Shown: piece by piece, positions 23,461-31,685 of the stretch
Layout of the letters: each line of letters opens with the position of its first letter
Position numbering within the stretch: position 1 is the first letter of the stretch
Assembly (NCBI GenBank): GCA_028821395.1
Contig: JAPPGP010000199.1
Span: 1-36,510, forward strand
Length of the DNA stretch: 36,510 bases
Direction of reading: 5' to 3'
Source of the DNA: Defluviicoccus sp.
Lineage (GTDB): Bacteria > Pseudomonadota > Alphaproteobacteria > MPNO01
Notes under the pieces: generated by a model
Database searches by the model: none
What the model saw: only the letters and a program-made list of their open reading frames with translations
Told to the model about the DNA's origin: nothing
Program-made: the position numbers and the translations under genes

Positions 23461-24858
23461 ATGCGCGATCAGTCGATACGGGGGCATGTCCGGAACCTCG
23501 AGCAGCAGGGCGAGCTGGTCCATTTCACCAGCCCGGTCGACCCGCACGGCAACGTCTCGGCGCTGTCGTGGAAGACCTACGACCGGCTCGGCAAATCGGC
23601 GCTGTTCTCCAATCTCGAAGGCTTCCCGGGCTGGCGAATCTGCGCCCAGGTGATCGCCGACCGGCGCAAATGGGCGATCGCGCTCGGCGTCGAGCCCGAC
23701 ACCCTGATCCCGACCCTCGGCGAACGGATCCGAGAGCCCGTGGAGCCGGTCGCGATCGACCCGGCGGGCGCGCCGGTAAAGGAGGTCGTCAAGCTGGGCG
23801 GCGAGGTCGACCTGACGGCGCTGCCGGCGGTCTGGCACTCGGAACGCGACCCCGGCCCCTACATCGCGTCCGGCATGGCGATCATCAAGGACCCCGAGAC
23901 CGGCATCCGCAACATGTCGATCCACCGGATGCAGATCCTCGGTCCCGACACGACCGGGTTCCTGATCTGCCCGCGCCACGCGCTCCGCATCTACCAGATG
24001 TACCAGGCGCGGGGCGAGCCGATGCCGGTGGCGATGGTGATCGGCGCCCATCCAGCGCTCTACTACGCGGCCGGGTTCACCTCGTCCTACGGTCTCGACG
24101 AGCTCACCGTCGCGGGCGCGCTGCTCGGCGACCCGGTGCGGCTGGTCAAGTGCGAGACCATCGACATGGAGGTCCCGGCGGAGGCGGAGATCATCCTCGA
24201 AGGCGAGGTCGCGCCGACCGGGATGACGCCCGAAGGCCCGTTCGGCGAGGCCACCGGCACCTACGCCATGGAGGGCTCGACCGAGATCTTCCGGGTCAAG
24301 GCGATCACCCACCGCAGCGAGCCGATGTTCTACTCGATGCAGTGCGGCATCCCGATGACCGACACCCAGTCGATCACCGGCACCTGCATCGAGACCGTGG
24401 TGACCGACCATCTGCGCTCGGTCGAAGGCGGGCTCGACCTGCGCGACGTGCGGCTGCTCGGCATCTCGGGGCTGATGGCGGTGGTGCTCAAGCTCCGGCC
24501 GAGGGTCGAGGGCCAGGCCAAGACGGCGCTGATGGCGGCGCTGTCGAGCCCCTATCTCCACCCGAAGCTCGCGATCGCGGTCGACGAGGACATCGACGCG
24601 GGCGATCTGCGCCAGGTGTTCTGGTCGCTGACCACGCGCGTCCATGCCGAGCGCGACGTGATCCGCATCCCCAACACCCGCATCTGGTCGCTCGACAACG
24701 TCTCCGACATCGTGCCGGGGATGAGCCCGATGTACCGGATCGGCACCAAGACCGTCATCGACGCGACCATGCCGGCGGACTCGGCGGCGCGCGGCCGTTT
24801 CGCGCCGGCGATGCCGCTCAACCTGGCGGATGTCGATCCGCGGGATTTTCTCGACTGA
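23461..24858 (+). CDS. UbiD-family decarboxylase (first copy)
   Basis: This 465-residue UbiD-family enzyme would reversibly decarboxylate an aromatic or alpha,beta-unsaturated acid with prenylated FMN. The catalytic glutamates lie in PEGPFGEATG (Glu258 and Glu263, matching Glu277 and Glu282 of fungal Fdc1), and Arg156 in MSIHRMQILG fits the cofactor-site arginine. No prenyltransferase ubiX is in the window, so cofactor supply must come from elsewhere. The ATG at 23461 follows GGGAGGGGCG. The protein differs clearly from the second UbiD at 33090 and from ubiquinone UbiD by context: it is followed after 19 bases by a GMC oxidoreductase, suggesting catabolism. Confidence 0.92.
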   Translation: MRDQSIRGHVRNLEQQGELVHFTSPVDPHGNVSALSWKTYDRLGKSALFSNLEGFPGWRICAQVIADRRKWAIALGVEPDTLIPTLGERIREPVEPVAIDPAGAPVKEVVKLGGEVDLTALPAVWHSERDPGPYIASGMAIIKDPETGIRNMSIHRMQILGPDTTGFLICPRHALRIYQMYQARGEPMPVAMVIGAHPALYYAAGFTSSYGLDELTVAGALLGDPVRLVKCETIDMEVPAEAEIILEGEVAPTGMTPEGPFGEATGTYAMEGSTEIFRVKAITHRSEPMFYSMQCGIPMTDTQSITGTCIETVVTDHLRSVEGGLDLRDVRLLGISGLMAVVLKLRPRVEGQAKTALMAALSSPYLHPKLAIAVDEDIDAGDLRQVFWSLTTRVHAERDVIRIPNTRIWSLDNVSDIVPGMSPMYRIGTKTVIDATMPADSAARGRFAPAMPLNLADVDPRDFLD

Positions 24859-24877
24859 ACAGGAAGGAGCCTGGGCG

Positions 24878-26599
24878 GTGTCCGAGATTTTTTCCAGACG
24901 CTTCGACTACGTGATCCTCGGCGGCGGCTCGGCCGGCTGCACGCTGGCCAACCGGCTGTCGGCGGACGGCAGGAGCGAGGTCGCGCTGGTCGAGGCGGGC
25001 AAGGACTACCCGCCGGGAACCGAGCCCGCCGACATCCGCAGCTCCTACGCGCTCGGCGCCGCCTTCAACCCCGCCTATCACTGGAGCGATCTGCGGGTGC
25101 GGCTCTCGCACAACCCGACCAACCAGCCCGACCGCCGCGTGCCCCGCTTCATGGAACAGGCCCGCGTGGTCGGCGGCGGCTCCTCGATCAACGCCCAGAT
25201 GGCCAATCGCGGCTCGCCGCTCGACTACGACGAATGGGAGCGGCTCGGCGCGCGCGGCTGGGACTGGGACGACGTGCTGCCCTATTTCAGGAAGCTCGAG
25301 ACCGACCAGGACATCGACGACGACTACCACGGCCAGAACGGCCCGATCCCGGTGCGCCGTGTACCGGAACCGCAATGGACCGATTTCTCCCGCGCGGTCT
25401 CGCGGGCCCTGACGGATGACGGCCTCAAGCCGCTGCCCGACCAGAACGGGTATTTCGAGGACGGCTGGTTCGCCTGCGCGATCTCCAACAAGGACGAGCA
25501 GCGCGCGTCGGCGGCGATGGGGTTTTTGGACACCGGGACGCGCGAACGGCCCAACCTCCACATCGTGCCGGAGACCACGGTCGAGCGGCTGATCTTCGAG
25601 GGCAGGCGCGTCGTCGGCGCCCGGGTGCGGCAGCGCGGCGCGGCCCACGAAATCCGCGGCCAGCGAGTCGTCGTCTCGTCCGGCGCGCTCCACACGCCGC
25701 CGCTGCTGATGCGCTCGGGCGTCGGGCCGGCGGGCGATCTGCGCGAGCTCGGCATAGACGTGGTCGCCGACCGGCCGGGCGTCGGCGCCAACCTGAACGA
25801 GCACCCGACGCTCGCGGTCTCGGCCTATCTTTCGAGCGGCGCGCGGCTGAACGCGCCGGATCGGCGGCACGCCCATATCGCCTTTCGCTACTCCTCCGGG
25901 GTGGCCGATTGCGGGCCGGGCGACATGTATGTCTCGGTCACCGCAAAGTCGGGCTGGCATCCCGTGGGCGTGCGTCTCGGCTCCTTCCTGATGTGGTGCA
26001 ACAAGCCCTATTCGCGCGGCCGGCTGCGGCTCGCGAGCGCCGATCCCGGGGCCGAGCCGGACGTGGACTTCAACATGCTGTCCGACCGGCGCGACTACGA
26101 CCGCCTGACCCAGGGGATCAGGCGGCTCGCGGGGTATTTCGACCATCCGGCGCTCCGGCGCATCGCCAGCGACCCGTTCCCCAGCGCCTATTCGGAGCGG
26201 GTCAAGAAGATCGGCGCGGTGACCACCAAGAACCGCATCCTGACCACCATTCTGGGCGCGATTCTCGACCTGCCCGGCCCGGTGCGGCGCTCGGCGATCC
26301 GGAACCTGATCACCATGGGCGATACGCTCGCCGACCTGCTCGGCGACGAGAAGCGGATGGAGGACTATGTGCGCGAGAACGTCACCGGCTGCTGGCACCC
26401 GTCCGGCACCTGCCGGATGGGCGCGGCGGACGATCCGATGGCGGTGACCGACCCGTCCGGCGCGGTCTACGGCGTCGACGGGCTCACGGTCTGCGACGCC
26501 TCGATCTTCCCCTGCGTGCCGCGCGCCAACACCAACATCCCGACCATCATGTGCGCCGAGAAGATCGCGGATGCGCTGATCGCCGACCGGGCGGCCTGA
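24878..26599 (+). CDS. GMC-family FAD oxidoreductase (choline/alcohol dehydrogenase-like)
   Basis: This 573-residue flavoprotein oxidises an alcohol to an aldehyde or ketone. The FAD loop is VILGGGSAGCTLANRLS (15-20 GGGSAG) with ribose-binding Glu39. GMC signature 1 is VVGGGSSINAQMANRG and signature 2 is SSGALHTPPLLMRSGVGP. The catalytic pair is His507 (GCWHPSGTCRMG) and Asn551 (ANTNIPT). The GTG at 24878 is chosen because AGGAAGGAG lies eight bases upstream and the FAD strand begins soon after; an ATG at 24830 inside ubiD would add 16 residues. It probably shares a transcript with the upstream ubiD. The convergent SnoaL-like gene ends seven bases away. Confidence 0.92.
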   Translation: MSEIFSRRFDYVILGGGSAGCTLANRLSADGRSEVALVEAGKDYPPGTEPADIRSSYALGAAFNPAYHWSDLRVRLSHNPTNQPDRRVPRFMEQARVVGGGSSINAQMANRGSPLDYDEWERLGARGWDWDDVLPYFRKLETDQDIDDDYHGQNGPIPVRRVPEPQWTDFSRAVSRALTDDGLKPLPDQNGYFEDGWFACAISNKDEQRASAAMGFLDTGTRERPNLHIVPETTVERLIFEGRRVVGARVRQRGAAHEIRGQRVVVSSGALHTPPLLMRSGVGPAGDLRELGIDVVADRPGVGANLNEHPTLAVSAYLSSGARLNAPDRRHAHIAFRYSSGVADCGPGDMYVSVTAKSGWHPVGVRLGSFLMWCNKPYSRGRLRLASADPGAEPDVDFNMLSDRRDYDRLTQGIRRLAGYFDHPALRRIASDPFPSAYSERVKKIGAVTTKNRILTTILGAILDLPGPVRRSAIRNLITMGDTLADLLGDEKRMEDYVRENVTGCWHPSGTCRMGAADDPMAVTDPSGAVYGVDGLTVCDASIFPCVPRANTNIPTIMCAEKIADALIADRAA

Positions 26600-26606
26600 G
26601 CGACCC

Positions 26607-27023
26607 CTACCCCCAGCCCAGCTGGCCGAAGGCCCAGCCGTCGTTCCAGATCTTGGTGACGTGCGCGATCTTGCCGTCCTGCATGTCCGCCACGTAGACG
26701 TAGTCGGACTCGGTCTTCTTCCCGGTCGGCGGAACCGGCCCGCCCTCCCCGGTATGGGTTCCGGAGAAGACGCCGAAGATCGTCACCCTGTCGTTCTCCT
26801 CGTCGGCCCCGACCGCCTTCAGCACATAGCTCGCGTCCGGCAGGATCGTCACCACCCCCTGCATCCAGTCGCAATAGGCTTCCAGGGTCTCCATCTCCGC
26901 GATGGCCCCGGCTTGCGCGGAGAACCCCGCGCCGGGCGTGCAGAACTCGGCGCAGCCCGCCCAGCCCGCGCCGCTCTCGCAGGCGTGGTAGAAGCCGAGC
27001 GCCGTTTCCTTTGCATCGCTCAT
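26607..27023 (-). CDS. SnoaL/NTF2-like protein
   Basis: This 138-residue NTF2-fold protein resembles the SnoaL-like polyketide cyclase group: KETALGFYHACESGAGW, FCTPGAGFSAQAGAIAE, then VTIFGVFSGTHTGEGG, YVYVADMQDGKIAHVTKIW. Members act as cyclases, isomerases, dehydratases or binding proteins, so the reaction is unknown. The ATG at 27021-27023 has GGGAG eight bases upstream. It lies 32 bases downstream of the tandem VOC gene in the same direction and is probably its operon partner. Confidence 0.82.
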   Translation of the reverse strand: MSDAKETALGFYHACESGAGWAGCAEFCTPGAGFSAQAGAIAEMETLEAYCDWMQGVVTILPDASYVLKAVGADEENDRVTIFGVFSGTHTGEGGPVPPTGKKTESDYVYVADMQDGKIAHVTKIWNDGWAFGQLGWG

Positions 27024-27055
27024 CGAAATGTCTCCCTCTTCTCGATCTGTCTCGT

Positions 27056-28279
27056 TTACCCCAGCGGCCCGAGGAAGGGCTCGCCGGCGAAGGTGTCGGG
27101 CAGCGGGTCCAGCGCCTCGGGCCAGTCCTCGCCCGCCCTGCGGCGCTCGGCCGCGTCGCGCGGCCTGCCGTCCCAGCCGATTTGCTCCATGTAGTAGTAG
27201 AGCTGGATCGCGTGGCCGTCGGGGTCGATGGCGCAGGCGGAGTAGTCGATCCCCGGCGACAGCTCGGGCGGCAGGCGGACGATGTCGACGCCGCGCTCAT
27301 CGAGAAAGCCGAGCGAGGCGCGAAGCTGGGCGTAGTCGCCGAGCTGCACCCCGAAGGCCATGCAGGTGGTGTGGTCGCTGAGGCCCAGCTCGGCCCTGAG
27401 CGCGATCGGGTAGAGCGCGAGCGAATGGTGCTCGGTGTTGACCCTGAGAAATGCGCAGCGATGCCCGTTCCACGCGATCTCCTCGGTCACGGTCATGCCG
27501 AGCCGGTCGCGGTAGAAGCCGAGCGACGCGTCGAGGTCGTCGGTGAACAGCCGCACCGGGCCCACCCGCACGACCTTGAAGGGTCGCGGCAGCAGCACGC
27601 CGCCCACGTCGTAACGCGCTTCGAGCTCGGTCTCGTGTCGGTAGCCGGAGCCGAGATCTGTGCCCTTGTCCCGCGCGCGGTCGACCTCGGCGTATTCCGG
27701 GATCTGCGGCAGGCCGGGCCGCTCGCGGAACTCCTCCTCGTGCAGCGCGGGAGGCTTGGAGCGCCCGTCCCAGCCGATCTGCTCGATGCCGTAATAGAGC
27801 TCGTTGATGTGCTCGTCGGGATCGAAGGGGTAGACATGCCAGTTGGACCCCGGCTGGTCGCGTCCCGAACGCCTGATCCGGACGTCGCATCCGCGCAGCC
27901 AGCTCTCCGCCTCGGCGACCTCGCGCAGGCTGCCGACCTGCCAGGTGATCTGGTTGACGGTGATGTCCGGCCGGGTCGACCGTCCGCCGATATGGTCCAG
28001 GACGGGCTTGGGGAACAGCACGAAGGAATGGTGGTCGCCGCCGTGGCGCATGAACCAGCCGGTCGTCGCGTCGAACGCCTTGCGCTCTTCGTCGTCTGCC
28101 ACGCGGGGGCCGAAATCGAGCGGATCGGACAGCGCGAAGCCGAGCAGCTCGGAGTAGAATCTCAGGCAGGCGTCGAAATTGCTGACGTTGAAGCCGAAAT
28201 GGCCGAGCCTGCGGATCTTGAACGGCCGGTCGAGCAGCACCCCGCCGACATTGAACCTTTGCCCACCGAATCCGTCCAT
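27056..28279 (-). CDS. tandem VOC-superfamily protein, extradiol-dioxygenase-like
   Basis: This 407-residue protein has two homologous halves of about 200 residues, each opening NVGGVLL-RPFK or DVGGVLLPRPFK and each closing with EQIGWDGR. The layout recalls type I extradiol dioxygenases, whose C-terminal half is normally catalytic. Here the N-terminal half keeps His27 (LGHFGFNV) and Glu160 (INELYYG), with Gln110 where a second His is expected. The C-terminal half has Pro241, Cys306 and Gln359 at these places, so it is probably structural. An ATG at 28285 is abutted by GAGGAGG, so the ATG at 28279, with normal six-base spacing, is preferred. Ring-cleavage activity is uncertain. SnoaL-like gene follows. 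Confidence 0.82.
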   Translation of the reverse strand: MDGFGGQRFNVGGVLLDRPFKIRRLGHFGFNVSNFDACLRFYSELLGFALSDPLDFGPRVADDEERKAFDATTGWFMRHGGDHHSFVLFPKPVLDHIGGRSTRPDITVNQITWQVGSLREVAEAESWLRGCDVRIRRSGRDQPGSNWHVYPFDPDEHINELYYGIEQIGWDGRSKPPALHEEEFRERPGLPQIPEYAEVDRARDKGTDLGSGYRHETELEARYDVGGVLLPRPFKVVRVGPVRLFTDDLDASLGFYRDRLGMTVTEEIAWNGHRCAFLRVNTEHHSLALYPIALRAELGLSDHTTCMAFGVQLGDYAQLRASLGFLDERGVDIVRLPPELSPGIDYSACAIDPDGHAIQLYYYMEQIGWDGRPRDAAERRRAGEDWPEALDPLPDTFAGEPFLGPLG

Positions 28280-28392
28280 CGCCATCCTCCTCTTTCCGGG
28301 TCCATTTTACAGCGATCGACGGTCCCCGCACGTCTTGCATCGGGGCGCGGGTCGATGTAACAGGATGCGCCGTTTTTCCAACTCGGAGAGCG

Positions 28393-28845
28393 ATGCAAGC
28401 GATGAGTGATGCCTCGACCGCCAAACCGGTCGCGGAAAAGACCGAGTCCAAGACCTCGACGGACAGCGCCAACCCGTCGAAGGCCAGCGAATCCTCGACC
28501 GCGCCCGCACAAAAGTCGGCCCGCGAATCCGTGGGCGGCAAGACAGAAGTCCATTACGGCTATTTTAGCAACGTCAAGACACCCGAGTACCGCTCCGGCT
28601 GGGACAGTATCTGGGGCGGCAGCAAGCCGAACGGGGCCGGGCGGGAGCGGGCCACGGCGCGACCGGCGCGGGCGAAATCGCCGGTCCGCCTCACGCTGGC
28701 CTTCGACGACCTGCCGGAGGCGGTGCAGGACGAGCTGCGCAGCGCCGCCGGGGCGGCCCTCAAGGAGCAATCCCGGCTCGACCTCGCGCGCCGCGAGCGG
28801 GTCGGTGCGGTGAGCTGGACCATCGAATGCGAGGTGCGGCGCTAG
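28393..28845 (+). CDS. hypothetical protein with YFSNVKTPEYRSGWDSIWG motif
   Basis: This 150-residue protein has a disordered, Ser/Thr/Lys/Glu-rich first 50 residues, then a distinct aromatic motif (HYGYFSNVKTPEYRSGWDSI, about 54-73), a charged linker, and a C-terminal alpha/beta-looking segment (PVRLTLAFDDLPEAVQDELR to WTIECEVRR). No signal peptide or membrane segment is seen. I recognise the motif style from small conserved hypotheticals but cannot assign a function. GGAG lies four bases before the ATG at 28393, and a second ATG three codons on is possible. Its stop shares the tetramer CTAG with the convergent MmgE/PrpD gene. Confidence 0.75.
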   Translation: MQAMSDASTAKPVAEKTESKTSTDSANPSKASESSTAPAQKSARESVGGKTEVHYGYFSNVKTPEYRSGWDSIWGGSKPNGAGRERATARPARAKSPVRLTLAFDDLPEAVQDELRSAAGAALKEQSRLDLARRERVGAVSWTIECEVRR

Positions 28846-30200
28846 GACGCCTCTTCCCGCGCGCCGAGCCAGGACGCCAGCTCCCGCGACGACGCAAGCT
28901 GCTCCAGAGCCCCAACCGCGGCGATCGTCCGGTCGGTCCGCCGCGGGCCGAGCACAGGTTCCGCATAAGTCCTGAACTTTTCCTCCACCTGGGCGCGCGA
29001 CAGCGGGTTTTGCGGCGTCCCCAGCGCGTGCGCGCAGCGCGCGGAACGGCGGGCACCGGTCGCGGTCCCGATCTCGGCGACGGCCTGGCCGCCGGAGAGC
29101 TCCGGATCGAGCACGACCTCGACCCGTTCGGCGGCGAACCGCCTGAGCGCCGGGTCGTCGTAACAATCCGGCTCGAACTGGTCGAGAGTCAGCCTCCGGT
29201 CGCGCAGATAGACCGCGGCCACGTAATGCGCCGACAGCAGCGCCTCGAACTTGGCCTTGTAGGCAGCGAACCCGCCATGCATGTCGAACGCGACCTTGGG
29301 CAGGGCGAGCCGGACCCGCGCGACGTCGGCGAAGGCGACATCGTCGGCGAGGCCTGCGAGCGCCGTCAGCACGTCCTGCAGCGCGGTCGCCGCCGGCCAC
29401 AGGCGGAGCGCTATCTGCTGCAACTCCCAGCGGCGCCCGAGGTCCCGCGTCGCCAGCTCGGGCAGCCCGCCATCGGCATAGGTCGCGTAGAGCCCGCCAT
29501 CGGGCGCGGTGAGAAAGTTCCGCGCGGCCGAAAAACCCTGCTCGGCGAGCAGCGCCGCCATCAGCCCCGACAGCGCGGCGCGGCACTGGTGCCACTTGAC
29601 CGTCGGCGTGCCCCAGGCGGCGAAGGTGCCGGCGGACTGGCTGCCGGCGAGGCCGAAGGCGCGCGCCATTCGATCGGCGTCGAAGCCGAGCAACCTGCCG
29701 CAAGCGGCCGCCGCGCCGAACGGACCGGTGACGCCCGGGCCATGCCACCCCTTCGCGCGGAACGCCGGATAGTCGAGCCCCAAGCCCACCCGCGTCATGA
29801 CCTCCAGCCCGGCGATCACCGCGGCCAGGAGGTCGGCGCCCGAGGCGTCGTCGCGCGCGGCGACGGCGAGCGCCGGGGGAACGATCTCGGGCGTCACATG
29901 GGTCAGTGTCGCGCGGTGGACGTCGCACATGGTGACCGCGGTGATGAGGTAGCCGTTCATCAGCGTGGCGCCAGCCAGCGACATCCCCCCGCCGCCGATC
30001 ACCGCGCTCTCCGCCGAGGCGCCGAGCGCCGATGCCAGCGCCCGGACCTGGCCGGTCTCCTCCCCCCGGTGCCCGGCCAAGGCGCAGGCGAGCGCATCGA
30101 GCAGCAACGCCTTGGCCGCTTGGCGCACGTCTTCGGGAACCGCATCGAGCCGCAGCGTGGCGGCGAACCCGGCGAGCCGTTCGGTGGTTTCTCGACTCAT
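28842..30200 (-). CDS. MmgE/PrpD-family protein
   Basis: This 452-residue protein belongs to the MmgE/PrpD fold, which includes 2-methylcitrate dehydratase, aconitate decarboxylase and several catabolic dehydratases or isomerases. LLLDALACALAGHRGEE, GATLMNGYLITAVTMCDVH, KGWHGPGVTGPFGAAAACGRLLG and GSQSAGTFAAWGTPTVKWHQC are family blocks. No prpB or prpC is nearby, so methylcitrate metabolism is unlikely; the neighbours suggest a step in acid or polyketide-like substrate breakdown. The ATG at 30200 lies 48 bases from the oppositely directed HpaB-like gene. The gene ends within four bases of the convergent hypothetical gene (shared CTAG). Confidence 0.88.
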   Translation of the reverse strand: MSRETTERLAGFAATLRLDAVPEDVRQAAKALLLDALACALAGHRGEETGQVRALASALGASAESAVIGGGGMSLAGATLMNGYLITAVTMCDVHRATLTHVTPEIVPPALAVAARDDASGADLLAAVIAGLEVMTRVGLGLDYPAFRAKGWHGPGVTGPFGAAAACGRLLGFDADRMARAFGLAGSQSAGTFAAWGTPTVKWHQCRAALSGLMAALLAEQGFSAARNFLTAPDGGLYATYADGGLPELATRDLGRRWELQQIALRLWPAATALQDVLTALAGLADDVAFADVARVRLALPKVAFDMHGGFAAYKAKFEALLSAHYVAAVYLRDRRLTLDQFEPDCYDDPALRRFAAERVEVVLDPELSGGQAVAEIGTATGARRSARCAHALGTPQNPLSRAQVEEKFRTYAEPVLGPRRTDRTIAAVGALEQLASSRELASWLGAREEAS

Positions 30201-30248
30201 ACCGGAGCTTAGCGTACATGAGCCGGGTCACCCCAGGGGAGCGGGCGT

Positions 30249-31685
30249 TTGCTGACCGGCGAGGAATACCTGGAGAGCCTGCGCGACGGGCGGGTCGTCT
30301 ATATCGGCAAGGAACGGGTGGACGACGTGGCCGCGCATGCCGCCTTTCGCAACGCCGCACGCTCCTTCGCGGCGATCTACGACCGGAAACGGGCGCCGGA
30401 GAACCGGCCGCTGATGGTCTGCGAGGAGGACGGGGAGGCGTTCTCGACCTATTTCCTGCGCCCGCGGAGCCGCGCCGACCTCGAGCGCCGCTACGAGACC
30501 CACCGGCGGATCGCGTCGTGGAGCTACGGCCTGCTCGGCCGCTCGCCGGACAACTTCCCGAGCTACCTGTCCGGGCTCGCCACGCGGCCGGAGCTGTTCG
30601 AGGAGCTGCGCCCGGGCACCGGCGAGAACCTGATGCGCTACTACCGCCGCGCCCGGCGCGACGACCTGTTCACCACCCACACCGTCACCAACCCGCAGGG
30701 GACACGCCGGGGCGAGCCGGGCGCGAATTCACCCACGCTCAGGGTGACGGCGGAGGACGACCGGGGGGTGACTCTCAACGGGCTGAAGATGATCGGCACG
30801 TCGGCCGTGTTCTGCCACGACACCTGGGTCGGCAACCTGCAGCCCGTGCCGCCCGGCAACGAGGCCGAGACGATCACCTGCGCGGTGCCGCTGAACGCCC
30901 CGGGGGTGTCGATATGGGCGCGCAAGCCTTACGAGAAATTCGCCACCTCGGAGTTCGACATGCCGCTCACCTGGCGCTTCGACGAGACCGACGCCGCGGT
31001 GCTGTTCGAGGACGTGCGGGTGCCGTGGGAGGACGTGTTCCTGCACGACGACGTCGCGATGACGCGCGAGATCTACGTTCGCACCCCGGGGCACTCGCTC
31101 GCCAACCACCAGGCCAATATCCGCTTCCTCGAGAAGCTCAAGCTGATCGTCGGGGTGGCCCACCGGGTCTGCGTCTCCAACCGCACGATCGGCATCCCGG
31201 CGGTCGCCGCCACGCTCGGCGACCTCGCGGCCAGGCTCGCGGCGCTGGAAGGGATGCTGATGGGCCAGCTCCATTCCTGCGAGGAGACGGTGCCGGGCTT
31301 CGTGACCGTGAACCGGCGCTACATGTACGCCGCGCTCCACTGGTGCTCCAACAACCACGCGGATATCTGCGACACGGTGCGCGAGCTGCTGGGCGGCGGG
31401 CCGATCCAGATGCCGGCCGATTCCACGGTGCTCGAAGACCCGGCGCTCGCGCAAAAGTTCGAGACCTACTGGTCGACCCCGGACGAGACGGCGAAGGAGC
31501 GCATGAAGCTGCTACGCCTCGCCTGGGATCTGCTGAGCTCCGAGTTCGCCGGCCGCCACGCCCAGTACGAGAAGTTCTATGCCGGGCCGGGCTTCGTGAT
31601 GAGCGGCTACAGCTACGGCGCCTGCGACTGGGATTCGCTGGCCGGGATCGTCGACGGGCTGATGGCGGGCTACGACGCGCCCTGA
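30249..31685 (+). CDS. HpaB-family FAD-dependent monooxygenase (4-hydroxyphenylacetate 3-hydroxylase-like)
   Basis: This 478-residue protein has the HpaB/acyl-CoA dehydrogenase-like fold: MLTGEEYLESLRDGRVVYIG opening, SYGLLGRSPDN (Arg98), TTHTVTNPQG (His144) and NRTIGIPAVAATLGDLAAR. HpaB enzymes hydroxylate phenols using FADH2 supplied by a reductase (HpaC); no HpaC gene is seen. Asn102 replaces the tyrosine I expect near Arg98 in the substrate-phenol contact set, suggesting a different substrate. The start is TTG at 30249, with GGGGAG seven bases upstream and the canonical opening residues. The 3' end overlaps the convergent Rieske oxygenase gene by 16 bases. Confidence 0.88.
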   Translation: MLTGEEYLESLRDGRVVYIGKERVDDVAAHAAFRNAARSFAAIYDRKRAPENRPLMVCEEDGEAFSTYFLRPRSRADLERRYETHRRIASWSYGLLGRSPDNFPSYLSGLATRPELFEELRPGTGENLMRYYRRARRDDLFTTHTVTNPQGTRRGEPGANSPTLRVTAEDDRGVTLNGLKMIGTSAVFCHDTWVGNLQPVPPGNEAETITCAVPLNAPGVSIWARKPYEKFATSEFDMPLTWRFDETDAAVLFEDVRVPWEDVFLHDDVAMTREIYVRTPGHSLANHQANIRFLEKLKLIVGVAHRVCVSNRTIGIPAVAATLGDLAARLAALEGMLMGQLHSCEETVPGFVTVNRRYMYAALHWCSNNHADICDTVRELLGGGPIQMPADSTVLEDPALAQKFETYWSTPDETAKERMKLLRLAWDLLSSEFAGRHAQYEKFYAGPGFVMSGYSYGACDWDSLAGIVDGLMAGYDAP

